DNA from: Apostichopus californicus
Lineage: Eukaryota; Echinodermata; Holothuroidea; Aspidochirotida; Stichopodidae
Direction: 5' to 3'
Assembly: GCA_020650975.1 (NCBI GenBank)
Contig: JAIPMN010127629.1
Location: forward strand, 1-34,745
Length of the DNA: 34,745 nt
Shown: piece after piece, positions 1 to 9,507 of the stretch
Numbering within the stretch: position 1 is the stretch's first letter
Layout: each line of letters begins with the position of its first letter
Notes under the pieces: generated by a model
Told to the model about the DNA's origin: nothing
The model's database searches: none
The model's input: only the letters and a program-made list of their open reading frames with translations
Translations under genes and position numbers: made by a program

Positions 1-2
1 GG

Positions 3-299
3 TCGGTAGGGCAGGGCTTTATTTTATATGGGGTAGACCCTCCAGTTTGTTCGGTTGCGGTGTTGCACCGCATTATTTTTGTTTGCTCTATTGTGAAAAA
101 ACATGTTTGTCGGAATAGATGCAATGTGGTTTTTAGGGGGAAATTTGCCAGTTGGCAGGCAGTCCTGGAGGCGGTGAAGTCTGACATTCGCCTTCAAATT
201 GAAGGCGATTTTCGCCGTTTATCTGGGGCTGCCTTTTTTGGACGCTGGTGTGCTGGGGAGGGGTTTTCGTTTCGCTGCGTGCGGGTCGTCCTTTTGTAG
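3..299 (+). CDS. C-terminal end of LINE ORF2 (partial)
   Basis: An open frame enters from the window edge and runs to a stop at 297-299. It matches the ORF2 C-terminus of copy A (21402 onward) nearly residue for residue, including GVDPPVCSVAVLHRII and NRCxxVFRGKFAS. The part QAVLEAVKSDIRLQIEGDF is also recognisable in copy C as VQSDIRLRMEADH near 33270. In this family the region lies just after the zinc-binding reverse-transcriptase tail. This copy is uninterrupted here, whereas copy A has a stop after KFAS and copy C has one after VFDGDV. The true start lies outside the window. Confidence 0.75.
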   Translation, partial: SVGQGFILYGVDPPVCSVAVLHRIIFVCSIVKKHVCRNRCNVVFRGKFASWQAVLEAVKSDIRLQIEGDFRRLSGAAFFGRWCAGEGFSFRCVRVVLL

Positions 300-427
300 T
301 TTTTTGAATGTTTGAGTGGGGGATTGAGCGTTTTGTCTCTGCAGGTCGGCGGGCGTATGTTTTTTTTTGGCTCGCTTGACCTGTGTTTCGTTTGTCAGTA
401 TGGGATGGTTCGGTAGTGCCGTTTGGC

Positions 428-460
428 CGTGACGTTTTGTATCCCGCATGGCGGGTCACG
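428..460 (+). other. 3' UTR stem-loop of the LINE
   Basis: CCCGC (443-447) and GCGGG (451-455) form a 5 bp stem over the 3-base loop ATG. An outer pair CGTGA (428-432) / TCACG (456-460) can extend it. The inner stem is retained in copy A (21759-21763 with 21767-21771) immediately before the shared terminal block. A conserved hairpin at the 3' end could be the RNA feature recognised by the reverse transcriptase; that role is inference. Confidence 0.5.
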
Positions 461-472
461 CAAAAAGCACAC

Positions 473-919
473 AAGGCCCTAACCGTTAATTGATTAACAA
501 AAAGAAAGTTTGGTGGATGTTTGTCATCACTTATGGGTGAGATATTTTGTATCTTTGTCTCTCTAAATACTTAGGCAGTTTTTCTGCGGGTTGGTAATCA
601 AGAAGAAAACCCGATTCCATTGTAGTAAGTGTTATGATATTTATCTAAACCTTCACGTCACCCACCTAGCGGTGTGGACAAGAAATATAGGGCAAGGATA
701 CCGTTTTTCCTTGTTAGCTCACCACCTGAAGAGATTAGACCCTTGTTCGATGTAAATAATTGTAGGATTCTCAGCACGAAGAAGTACAGGGCGGCTCCGG
801 GCCCACAAAAACTTTCATCTTCTTTTAAAATAGGCCTTAGAGCACTAGCACTTTTAGGAATCGTAAGAAGCAACCGGTGATATAAGTTTACAGTTTCGAT
901 CTGGCAGTTGCCTATACAC
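473..919. other. Spacer without a recognised gene
   Basis: Ordinary AT-rich sequence. Short open frames on both strands (for example around 658-948) overlap each other and show no known domain. I see no repeat or RNA gene here. Confidence 0.5.
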
Positions 920-1290
920 AACTTACTGAGAGTGCGTGCGTGCGTCACGTGGAGAGGAACTTGTACTTACGTCCATCGTACAGGGAATCTCACTGAGGGT
1001 GCGTGCGTGCGTCGCGTCGAGTGGAAGTTGTACTTACAGAGGGTGCGTGCATGCGTCCATCGTACAGGGAATCTCACTGAGGGTGCGTGCGTGCGTCGCG
1101 TCGAGGGGAAGTTGTACTTACAGAGGGTGCGTGCGTCCATCGTACAGGGAATCTTACTGAGGGTGCGTGCGTCCGCCGTACATATAATCTTACTGAGAGA
1201 GGGAGGGTGCGTGCGTCACGTCTCTCTCTCGAGAGAGTTATACTTACAAAGAGTGCGTGCGTCGGCGACGACCAGCTACCGTATAAAGAA
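920..1290 (+). repeat. Minisatellite with GTGCGTGC cores
   Basis: About four imperfect units of roughly 35-85 bp are arrayed head to tail. Recurring blocks are CTGAGGGTGCGTGCGTGCGT, CCATCGTACAGGGAATCT and GTTGTACTTACAGAGGG. The unit is itself composite, since the GTGCGTGC word appears twice per long unit. The array ends just before the left terminal repeat of the Harbinger element. Open frames through it on both strands are repeat translations, not genes. Confidence 0.85.
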
Positions 1291-1308
1291 TAGGAAGTCC
1301 GACTTAAT

Positions 1309-1340
1309 GTAGGATTCCATAAGCACGGATACGGAAGCGG
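1309..1340 (+). repeat. Left terminal inverted repeat of the Harbinger element
   Basis: GTAGGATTCCATAAG followed by CACGGATACGGAAGCGG matches the inverted right end with one mismatch over about 27 bp, then diverges by small indels. The first coding exon of the MADF gene starts inside this repeat. Confidence 0.85.
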
Positions 1341-1482
1341 CGAGGAAAACACGATCTAAGTATCTTAGAGAACGAAACGCTCATCGAGCTGGTTAGGAAG
1401 CATCCGTGTCCTTACGATGCCCAGCAATGTTTTAACGTTTGGCAGAGCATTGCCAACGTTATGAACAGAGAAGAAATTGACA
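1323..1482 (+). CDS. MADF-like DNA-binding protein, exon 1
   Basis: The frame reads NETLIELVRKHPCPYDAQQ, then FNVWQSIANVM, which is the N-terminal half of a MADF (Myb/SANT-like in Adf-1) domain: LIelV..hp.LYd followed by an aromatic-rich second helix. The exon ends at 1482 with donor GTGAGT and one base left over, which pairs with the phase of the exon starting at 2627. The frame is open from 1323 but has no ATG, so the start is in an upstream exon or has been lost. In Harbinger elements such proteins are thought to bring the transposase to the ends and into the nucleus. Confidence 0.75.
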
Positions 1483-2626
1483 GTGAGTAGGTCTGAGGCC
1501 TAACCTAACGTAATCCATGGTATTGATGATCTAACGTTAGAAGCCTAGGCCTACTTCGTGTTGCTCGCACAGTCATACCTTCGGTTTAGGGCCTATTCAA
1601 TATCATTATTGACCAAGCTTTGTCGTTATCACCGAATTGTGTATGATGGCAAACATAAGACCATTTTTGTAAGATCGGACGGTTTTATAGATCGGCAGTT
1701 AGACATGGTATGTACTGCTACTAGGCTAGGCTTACTTTTAGAAGTACCACTAGTCCTAGCATCATCATTGATTGAGAAGCTTTGACTACTGTATCATGAT
1801 TATGAATATGATTATGAACTCACCTTTAGCTTGTTAGAAGTATGAGCCTAGTCCTGGTCTATGTTGCATGGGGGAGGACTAAATATAGACCAAAATAATG
1901 ATGAACTCAGTCAGAAATCAAATTAAGTAATTTCTGTGATAATGGAAATGCAAAAATTTGAACAATAACTGCAACAATGACAAAATAGGCCTAGGTCTAT
2001 GTTTGGAGTCCCATTTCCCCAAATTTTTTACAAAATAACGATTCCTTTCGACCGAAGGAGCTAATTATTTAATCACTGCAGTTCACATTACTGTTAAAAA
2101 CGCCTATGGTGCCTAATTTCATGCATGGTGCCTTTGCTTTCTCAAAATCCACAACAATTTAAACTAATTACATGATCTTTATTTTCTGTGCTGGTTTAGC
2201 CGACCTTAGAACAAAGCTTAGGCCCAGGTCCCACATGCTTATATTGGCATCAAAGCAGATGTTCTAAAACATATTTACATTAGGAGTCATCATTTTCTCA
2301 AGACAAACACTGCAGGTTAATGTACTTATAGTATAGGCCTTCCTCACTAGATGCAAATAGTACAAACATTGGGGTGCATGAAATTAGGTGACACATGAAA
2401 ATAGGGACATTGCTGTATATATAGTAAGGGCATATGTAGTAAGGACTGGTCATTGTGTTCAAGTAGTGTTAAGTTACATATTTTAGGGATTGAAAAGCAA
2501 ATGTCGAGAATTACAGTCCTACTTCCTTTCTTTTCATCTTTATCAATTAGCATATGATGATACACTGGAGAAACTTTGATGAAACTTCTTATGAGCTTAT
2601 TTAGGGTATTTCCTTCATCATTTCAG

Positions 2627-2786
2627 CATCGGAGTGGAAGAAAAGGTGGCGAAACCAACGGGACAGCTATATGAAGAAACGGAGAGAAGTAAAAAAAAAG
2701 AAAAGTGGACAGGCTGCCGAAATGGCACAGAAATGGAAATATTTCGAGATGATGTCTTTTCTTGACCAGTTTATTGAAGAAAACAA
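2627..2786 (+). CDS. MADF-like DNA-binding protein, exon 2
   Basis: After acceptor TTTCAG at 2621-2626 the frame reads SEWKKRWRNQRDSYMKKRR, then SGQAAEMAQKWKYFEMMSFL. This is the second half of a MADF domain (KkrWknLRDsy..., then W.y...m.FL). It joins exon 1 in phase and completes the domain across an 1144 bp intron. A donor GTAATA at 2787 leaves two bases that join the exon at 4247 in frame; without splicing the frame would stop at once (TAA at 2788-2790). Confidence 0.78.
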
Positions 2787-3203
2787 GTAATAATTTAAAA
2801 TCAGTAAACTTTCTGAAATAATTAAACAATCCTCATCAAAAGTCCATATCCTGGCTATATATTAATTGGCAATGATCTATTTCAAATGCTGACAAAATGA
2901 CATTTTGTGCTTGCATGCTGAAGGAAAAATTAAGTTGGCTTTAAAATGTCGGTAATTACTCCAGTCTAATTCAATGGGGGGATATGATCAGATTTTTACA
3001 GGGTTCAGTTTGTGGTAACCAGAACAACCATCTCCTGTTATTGAAAAGGACTTGTACAACACATTTGCAACATCTTAATCTCTTTCTACTACAGTACTGA
3101 GAGCAACATATTCCATCTGGGGGTGAGATATCTCTTGATGGTGAAGTGTATGCTGGTTGGAAGGTAAGCATATTCTGCTGGGGTATGTTTTCAGTTTGAC
3201 ACT

Positions 3204-4109
3204 TCATGCCATGAAAATACCTCGAGTCACGTGGGATTCTTGCCATTCAACTGGAGCTACGTTGCAGAAATACTCCTTAAATATTTCCCTGCATTGGATG
3301 GCCTCTACCCCAGCTCTGTTTCCAATCCGAGGAATGTCTCTTAGGCCTTCTACTGCCATTCTTTCAGATCCTTGGTTCAGTTCAGTAATTTGGGCTGGGG
3401 TTGTATCTCTTTGTATAAGATTGTGAAGAACACATGTTGCCTTGACAATGTCGTTCACCCATTCTGCTCGAACGGCAATTTTCGTGTGGTAAACTCTCCA
3501 CCGAGCAGCCAGTATACCGAAACAGTTCTGAACAATCCTTCGTGCTCTGGACAATCTCATATTAAAAATTTGCTGATCGTGCGGACAACCCCTCCCAGGG
3601 TATGGACGAAGGATATGCTTTTGCAGTGGAAACGCCTCATCACCGACAAACACATAAGGGACTTTTCAAAGGTGTTCTGCTTCTGGTAGGGTTGAATCAT
3701 CTGGTAGCTGTAAATATTGGCTGCAATAGCTTTTCCCAGGTCTGAATTGGCAAAGACACCACCATCACTATTTCTGCAAATGAATTGTAAGTTAGCATCA
3801 ACTAATGCCATGAGGACTGTAGAGAATGTGTTCTTATAATTGAAATAAAGTGATCCGAAATTTGGTGGCGCCTTCATAACAATATGTTTACCATCTATCG
3901 CCCCCAAGCAATGTGGGAATTGCCACTTCGTCCAAAAATTAGCTGCAATAAATTTCCATTTGCTACTGCTGTTTGGAACTGGCATGAAAACGGTTGACAA
4001 CCGATTCCATATCACCTTACAAACTTTACCAACAATATTACCAACTGTGGTGTATCCTACACGATAGTCAAATGCGATAGAACGAAAAGATTCCCCAGTG
4101 GCCAGAAAT
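3204..4109 (-). pseudogene. Harbinger transposase, exon 2 (DDE_Tnp_4 catalytic domain, broken)
   Basis: Acceptor CTTTTCTTCAG precedes 4109 on the minus strand and the reading continues as FLATGESFRSIAFDYRVG, exactly the sequence expected after exon 1. Then follow IVGKVCKVIWNRLS, FPHCLGAIDGKHIVMKAPP (first catalytic Asp), NSDGGVFANSDLGKAI (second Asp region) and VFVGDEAFPLQKHILRPYPG (third acidic site), then the closing helix block RARRIVQNCFGILAARWRV and CVLHNLIQ. The two halves are in different frames, with a shift near 3695-3715, and an in-frame TGA lies at 3666-3668. All acidic motifs remain visible, so the break looks fairly recent. It encodes a nuclear DNA transposase. Confidence 0.88.
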
Positions 4110-4246
4110 CTGAAGAAAAGGGTAAATATTGAGGAGAGTTGTCAGTCCAACAAATTTTTTCAAGGAACATTGAGATTGAAACAAAGTATGGAATATTGAA
4201 GTGAGAGGGAATTATTGCTTTGTTTTATTATTGGCTCTTTTCACAG

Positions 4247-4781
4247 TACAAGTGAAGCAGTGTGGCCTGCCCCATCACCAGGAGAGCCAACCTTGGACGT
4301 CAGACCATCCACAAGCACATGTGATGCCGATGAAATGCCTGTTCCATTAAAAACTAACAGAAGGAAGAAAGACAGACAAGAAAAGGATAGTGGGCTAGAG
4401 CATGCACTAAAATGCCTCATACAACAACATAAGCGCCGTTGGGAGGATATGGAGAAGGCTATGCAGGAGCCACTAGTAAAAGATGGCGATGAGTTGTTTT
4501 TTGAGAGTTGTTCAGAGAGAATTAAGAGGTTGTGTCCCCAATTTAGATCTTGCTTAAAAATGGAGATTTCTGAACTTTTTTTTAATGCAGAAAATCATGA
4601 TTTTATTCAAGTCCCAATTATGCCATTGCCATCGCCACTTACAGCGACAATTTCTACAGCATTAAAAATGAATTATAGGATGGATGAAACCAATTCAATT
4701 CCATATTTGTTATGTACAAGTACCACATTTATTACAATAAGCCTATTGTTTTACTTTTACTGCTGTTGTTATTACTTTTAG
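4247..4781 (+). CDS. MADF-like DNA-binding protein, exon 3 (acidic/BESS-like C-terminus)
   Basis: Acceptor TTTTCACAG ends at 4246, and the phase matches exon 2 (AA|T, then ACA AGT GAA). The N-terminal part is Pro/Ser/Thr-rich, followed by the basic stretch KTNRRKKDRQEK (possible nuclear signal), a charged helix (IQQHKRRWEDMEKAMQ) and DGDELFFESCSERIKRLCPQ, which resembles the BESS motif that often closes MADF proteins. The last ~50 residues are low-complexity and hydrophobic (FYFYCCCYYF) and may lie past the true end or be spliced off. The exon sits inside the transposase intron, on the opposite strand. Confidence 0.7.
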
Positions 4782-5561
4782 GTTTTCTTAAGTTTGTTAA
4801 TTTTATATTCCAGGTTTTGGTTATTCTGTACAGTGCTCTTGAGCATGTTTTATTTCATGATAACAGCACTTTAATATATGGTATTTATTTATTATTGTTT
4901 CTGGTGGAGATCAAAGGTCATTAGGGATTACAGGGAGTCAAATTATGAAAACTTTGTAAACATGATATCTTAAGAAGGGAAGCTTGGGCAAATCTCATAC
5001 TGGTATGTAGGTGTACAAAACCTGACACCACACTAAGTCCATCAGGAGAACATCTTTTTTGACCTGTTATCAATCATGATCTATTTTTTTGTGGCTTGCA
5101 TGTTAAAGAGCTTGAATGGAAGTACATGTGGTGACAAAATTGGGTCAATTGAGGCAATTTTCGAACCCTTTAGGCCTCCCAGGAGCAGCGTAGGAAAATT
5201 GTTTACTACTGAGTCAAGAGGTTTGTTTACAAGTGACGAAAAACTTCCGGCTCGGATAGCAAAAAATCTACATGGTCATGATACGGAAAATTTATAATGC
5301 CATGAAAGGCGTACTTGTTAGTTATCCGGTGATGGGTAGCGTTTAGCTAGTGAAAACTTATATCTAGACTAAAAGACCACATTACTTTCGGGATTTAGTG
5401 TGTAAGTCAATGGGGCTTTAAATGTGCGTATGCTACCTTAATATGATGGATTTTTTTAAAGTAAATTCACAGTTCATCTCTTGAAACATGCGTGAAAGAA
5501 CAACGAATTATATTGTTTTGTTTCATATTTTGTTCTCATAGTCTTATCATTTTGTACATAC

Positions 5562-5790
5562 CTTATACAAATTGCAAGTCTTTGTCGAGGGCAGATAACT
5601 TCCCTGCTTCTGCAATGCTTTACTAAAGTTTCTGCAACCGTTGACAGGACTTGTGCAAATTGGTCTTTGGTTAGACGAAAATATTGCTGGAATTTTTCGT
5701 TGCCAAACCTCAGCTCATTAACCAAAGTATGATATGCCCCATATCTGCGTCGGTTACGGAACAGTTGATGAACTGTTTTTTTCTTGCCGT
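5562..5790 (-). CDS. Harbinger transposase, exon 1 (N-terminal region)
   Basis: On the minus strand the frame reads RRRYGAYHTLVNELRFGNE, then KFQQYFRLTKDQFAQVL and CPRQRLAICIR. This is the N-terminal domain of PIF-type transposases (…F..yFRm....F..ll..v…I.p..RLaI.LR…). The exon ends at 5562 with donor GTATGT (5561 downward), leaving two bases that pair in phase with the exon beginning at 4109. The upstream limit is uncertain: the frame is open to about 5790 with no ATG, and there may be an earlier exon. Confidence 0.78.
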
Positions 5791-6536
5791 TCCTTCAAAT
5801 GAAAACCGGATACAGTCATAGTATACAATCATTTAGTAATCCAGTATTCTCTTTCGGGTGCTTAGTAATTTTTGGACGAGAGGCAGCTAGCCGGGGTTGA
5901 GTTGGTTTAATAAATTTAACAAACCTTTTAATAAGTGTGAACAGAGAAATAAAGAAAGACATTTAAGAGTCACGATTAAATAGCTTTTAGCAACGGATTC
6001 GGACACGAGCCAACAAATCTCTATGAAGTCAAGGGACCTCCCTATACATAGGTCATAGCTAGGATTCGGGACTTTTGGTAAATACGACTAGTGCATGAAC
6101 TGCGCCGGGCATATCACACCTCTGCAGGATTTAGGTATCTAATGGAGATCGTATGTTCTGTGATTTGACATGAGAAAGATTTGTAGATAACAACCACAGA
6201 CAGACGATGTAAACTACCTTCAGTTTCAACGTATTTAACATAAGCCTAGGCTATTATAAAACTTTCTTATGGAACAGATGAAACCCAGAAATGCTTCCAA
6301 TGATGATCAAAACTGTTTCAAACACCAACCTTCATCGTCAGATACATCAAAATCATCAATATCAGGTGTTCTTCCTGTGCATACAGTCGTTGTAAACGCA
6401 TTCTAGTCGTGTTTGGTGCCATTTTTATAATATATATTGAGATCCCTTAAGCACGGTCCCTTAGTTACGACCGCTTCAGTATCAGATTTTTATCCGCATT
6501 GTTGGAATCGCAAACGTACGCATCCGCATGCCGCAA

Positions 6537-6569
6537 CCGCATTCCGTATCCGTACTTATGGAATCCTAC
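6537..6569 (-). repeat. Right terminal inverted repeat of the Harbinger element
   Basis: CTTATGGAATCCTAC at 6555-6569 is the inverted complement of the left end, with CCGTATCCGTA just inside. Adjacent internal sequence (6490-6540) repeats CCGCAT words, probably subterminal transposase or Myb-protein sites. Confidence 0.85.
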
Positions 6570-8210
6570 CTTTACAGTGTTATTTTAAAATTGATCTGAT
6601 ATGTAATTTTTCCGATCTGTAAATACTTGAATATTTAGAATATACTGTGTCGATTGTAATTCTTTGTGTTTGACTCTTGTTTTGCTTACGTTGTCCCTTC
6701 TTCCTTGAATCATATTTCACCGCCCATCCTACTAAGAACTTACGTGAGACTTAGCGTGTTACAGTACCATTGTCTCCTAGGCGCCCCAAAATTTAGGTCA
6801 AAGCAACTTTGTAAGTTTGTAATATACTTTAATTTAGTGCTACAATATGTCAACAAAAGAAAATGGCAATGCAAAAACTTGAATGCAATCAGTCAGTTCA
6901 ATTGTACTTCGTTGTCTCTTAAGAGCGAGTATACAAGAAACATATGTTATGGTGCACCTACTCTGTACAATCTGTTACAAAATTAAATGAATTAATCCCC
7001 CCTCTGCTCAATGTTGGCCAAAACTCACAGCTTTAAGAAATGCTCAACTTTCAAAGGGGGAGTGGAGTGTCACAAAAATTCTTCGACTTAGTGTAATAGA
7101 TATTTCACTATGATTTTCTTGCATTTATTTGTCAAAGATTTTAGCATCTATATATTGTATGTTCATGGCAGCTGCCTTGAGTACTGATGACAATAGGTGA
7201 TGATAATTCAAAACCATGGAATGTGGTAGAAGACAGCCTTTGCTGCTTTTAATCCAACTCATAATATACTCACCAGCTTGACTAACATACAGTATTTGTG
7301 AACTTGATGGTGATGGCTTGGTTTTTTCTTTTTTGTTTCACAATTAGTGTGTCAATGGTGCAGCTATGACCATTAGCAAATTTAACAAACATGGGACACT
7401 CATACTTTTGTGATCATTGCTGCCTTAGTGGTTAGAGGTGCTTAAATTTGTCAGCCTCTTGATCTTGAAACTGTCGCATCAAACTTTATGTAAAAAAAAC
7501 ATTGAAAGATTTACTTGAATATGATCAAATTGTGTCCTACAGTACATGTGTGCTGCTTGTACTGTAAGAAAATACTTTTTATAAAGCTTTTCTTACATTG
7601 AAAGTTAAGATAACAAAAATATTCAGTAATTCAGTCAAGCAGCTTGTATTTCTCTTGGTTGTTCAGATGCAAGAACCCTTTTAAGCAAATACACCATGTT
7701 AACATGATAGAAAAGTTATGCCTATTGCATCAAAAGACTGCATTGAAGTGCTTATATAGAGCTTTAACTGTTGTAAACTGTCTCAAAGCACTTTAGAACT
7801 ATTACCCTGGTCACTGGGCCTTAACACTCCTGAAACCATTCTGAACTCACTGGGGAGTATACTGTGTGTTCACTCTAAAAACATGTCCAGCTTTAGTCAA
7901 AGGCTACATTGAAGGTGGATGTATTTTAGCTGAAAGTACATCAATTAATAAGGGGCTATAACTTAAAAGCTATGTTTGAAGTTGAGACAAATTTTCATAT
8001 CTTCCAGATCATACACTGCTACTTGAATTTACTAATGATGGAGCACCCTGGAAAGTGCTATTTGTTACCTTGCTTGTTGGCCATGAAATAGCAAAATAGT
8101 CAATACCAAGAATGGCTGTACAAGAAGGTAAGCATCAATATTGATAAATAAATTAACACTCTCATAATAAAGCTGTGTGTCCGTAGTGCGTACTCCGTGA
8201 AGGCAAATTG

Positions 8211-8290
8211 CTCTCATTGATTCAACGTTATGGTGTTTCCATGTGTCCATAACGTAAACTGCAAACACCCTTATGTGAAATCAATGAGAG
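8211..8290. repeat. Nested inverted repeat
   Basis: The outer arms CTCTCATTGATT (8211-8222) and AATCAATGAGAG (8279-8290) are perfect inverted complements. Inside them, ACGTTATGG (8225-8233) and CCATAACGT (8247-8255) form a second perfect 9 bp pair. It could be a small MITE remnant or a folded RNA. I cannot identify a target duplication. Confidence 0.7.
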
Positions 8291-8429
8291 TGATTACTTT
8301 TTACAGATCACGCATCACACCCTGCAGACACATGGAAAACATACTGCAATTTCAAATAAATGTATTCAGTGTTCTGTGGATGTCATCTGTGGATGTCATG
8401 TGTTCTGTGAATGCTATGAGAAATACCAA

Positions 8430-8455
8430 ATATATATATATATATATATATATAT
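8430..8455. repeat. (TA)n microsatellite
   Basis: About thirteen consecutive TA dinucleotides, followed by TCATG. Confidence 0.95.
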
Positions 8456-8757
8456 TCATGAACAATAGGTAAGAGAAAATGAATACATCAAACTCATTTC
8501 ATCACTTACTTGAAGGTTGAATATTCAAGAATATTGAAAAAAAGTCCTCTTACTCCACTCAATCTGCCAAGTCTTCTTCTGAAGCTACAGCAATAAACAC
8601 CATCAATTATTGTGCCACAAGCCATCTGTGGAGTCCTTCCACCTAAAAATGTGGTAAACTTGGAAGCCCAGCATCCTCATGATGATTTTGTCACAGAAGT
8701 ATTGATTGTCTGGAACTTTGAGGGTAAATAGACTGTTTTTTTCTACTTACAGGTTGA

Positions 8758-9507
8758 TTTTGGGAGCTTTCATTAGAGGGTAATGGCCAAGCAGAACGGT
8801 TTAACAGAACCCTACAGTATCTACCAGAAGTTTTCTACGCCTACAACTGTACTCCTCATGCATCAACTGGGTTTTCCCCGTTTTATTTGATGTATGGCAG
8901 GGAACCTGTTTTACCTGTAGATTTCTTGTTGAGTCAGCCACACTCGCAAACCGCAGATTCAGTGGATGAGTGGATTTTCGAACATAATGAAGCTCTCCAG
9001 ATGGCCCACAAGAAAGCAGGGGAGACGTTAAAACATCAGGCTGCAGCACGTAAACGACACTTTGACAAACGTGCTGAGGAAAAACCACTGAAAGTTCGTA
9101 CCAACGTCTACACCAAAAGCCACCCCCGTGGAAGACACAAGATTGCAGATGAGTGGGGAGCTGACGTTTATAAGGTTCTCTCCCGTCCAAACGACAACTC
9201 AGTGTATGTCATTCAGCTCGCCGATGGCTCTGGTCTAAACAAAACGGTTCACAGGAGGGAAATACCTCCTTGCCCATCACCCAGTCTACCAGTTCCACTA
9301 CTCCATGGAAATCTTCCTGACAACACCGACACTAGAGATATGTCCTTGCCTCGACTGACGGTTCCAACATCGTACCTTAGTGACAGTTCTGATGATTCTT
9401 CTCTCCATTCATCGGATGACGAGCAACCACGACTGCGTCGGAGCCATAGAGTAAACCGGGGACAACATGCAAATCCGCACAACGTCCCTAAATCTGTTAA
9501 GTGTTAA
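8758..9507 (+). CDS. pol: Ty3/gypsy polyprotein C-terminus (end of integrase)
   Basis: The open frame contains EGNGQAERFNRTL, which carries the third catalytic acidic residue of a retroviral-type integrase. It continues with VFYAYNCTPHASTGFSPFYL, then MYGREPVLPVDFLL, the conserved block after the integrase core of gypsy elements. Between RTLQ and YLPEVFYAYN about 15-20 residues usual for the family are missing, an in-frame deletion. Downstream are a basic stretch, a GPF/Y-like segment (KIADEWGADVYKVLSRP, then VYVIQLADG and VHRREIPPC) and an acidic/Ser tail (DSSDDSSLHSSDDE), ending in a stop at 9505-9507. Everything upstream (protease, RT, RNase H, most of integrase) is absent; the frame is closed by TGA at 8755-8757. 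Confidence 0.9.
   Translation, partial: FWELSLEGNGQAERFNRTLQYLPEVFYAYNCTPHASTGFSPFYLMYGREPVLPVDFLLSQPHSQTADSVDEWIFEHNEALQMAHKKAGETLKHQAAARKRHFDKRAEEKPLKVRTNVYTKSHPRGRHKIADEWGADVYKVLSRPNDNSVYVIQLADGSGLNKTVHRREIPPCPSPSLPVPLLHGNLPDNTDTRDMSLPRLTVPTSYLSDSSDDSSLHSSDDEQPRLRRSHRVNRGQHANPHNVPKSVKC

Larger units (their letters stand above)
1..472 (+). mobile_element. 3' fragment of a Tx1/L1-like LINE (copy 0)
   Basis: This stretch is closely similar to 21402-21788, the 3' end of LINE copy A. Both share the coding tail, the G/T-rich 3' UTR and an identical terminal block that ends in AAAAAGCACAC. Similarity stops after position 472 here and after 21788 in copy A, which marks the 3' terminus of the family. 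The left side is cut by the window edge, so the length of this copy is unknown. There is no poly(A) tail; the element ends in the fixed sequence AAAAAGCACAC. Assignment to a Tx1/L1-like group is based on the better preserved copies A and B. Confidence 0.85.
1309..6569. mobile_element. PIF/Harbinger DNA transposon with two interleaved genes
   Basis: The left end begins GTAGGATTCCATAAG at 1309 and the right end finishes with its inverted complement at 6569; the similarity continues through CACGGATACGGAA. Between them lie the two genes typical of the superfamily: a MADF/Myb-like DNA-binding protein on + (exons 1323-1482, 2627-2786, 4247-4781) and a DDE transposase on - (5562-5790, then 3204-4109). 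The dinucleotide TA stands at both GGATTCC boundaries and may be the target duplication, but TA is palindromic, so it could also be part of the inverted repeat. The 5.26 kb length suits an autonomous element. The transposase carries a frameshift and a stop, so this copy is probably dead. Confidence 0.88.
6570..8757. other. Gene-free AT-rich spacer
   Basis: Open frames are short and unstructured. The longest, 6666-6986 on +, has no domain I recognise. The stretch contains a nested inverted repeat at 8211-8290 and a TA microsatellite at 8430-8455, annotated separately. Confidence 0.5.

Noticed and set aside
908-1312. 134-codon frame with repeated CVRRVE blocks
   Set aside because: It is the translation of the minisatellite; frames on both strands are open for the same reason.
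4712-4924. Leucine-rich small protein on +
   Set aside because: It reads a pyrimidine-rich low-complexity tract downstream of the MADF exon in another frame.
6666-6986. 106-codon open frame on +
   Set aside because: No recognisable domain, AT-driven composition, no neighbouring gene signals. A faint likeness of its end to LINE C-terminal tails is too weak to call.
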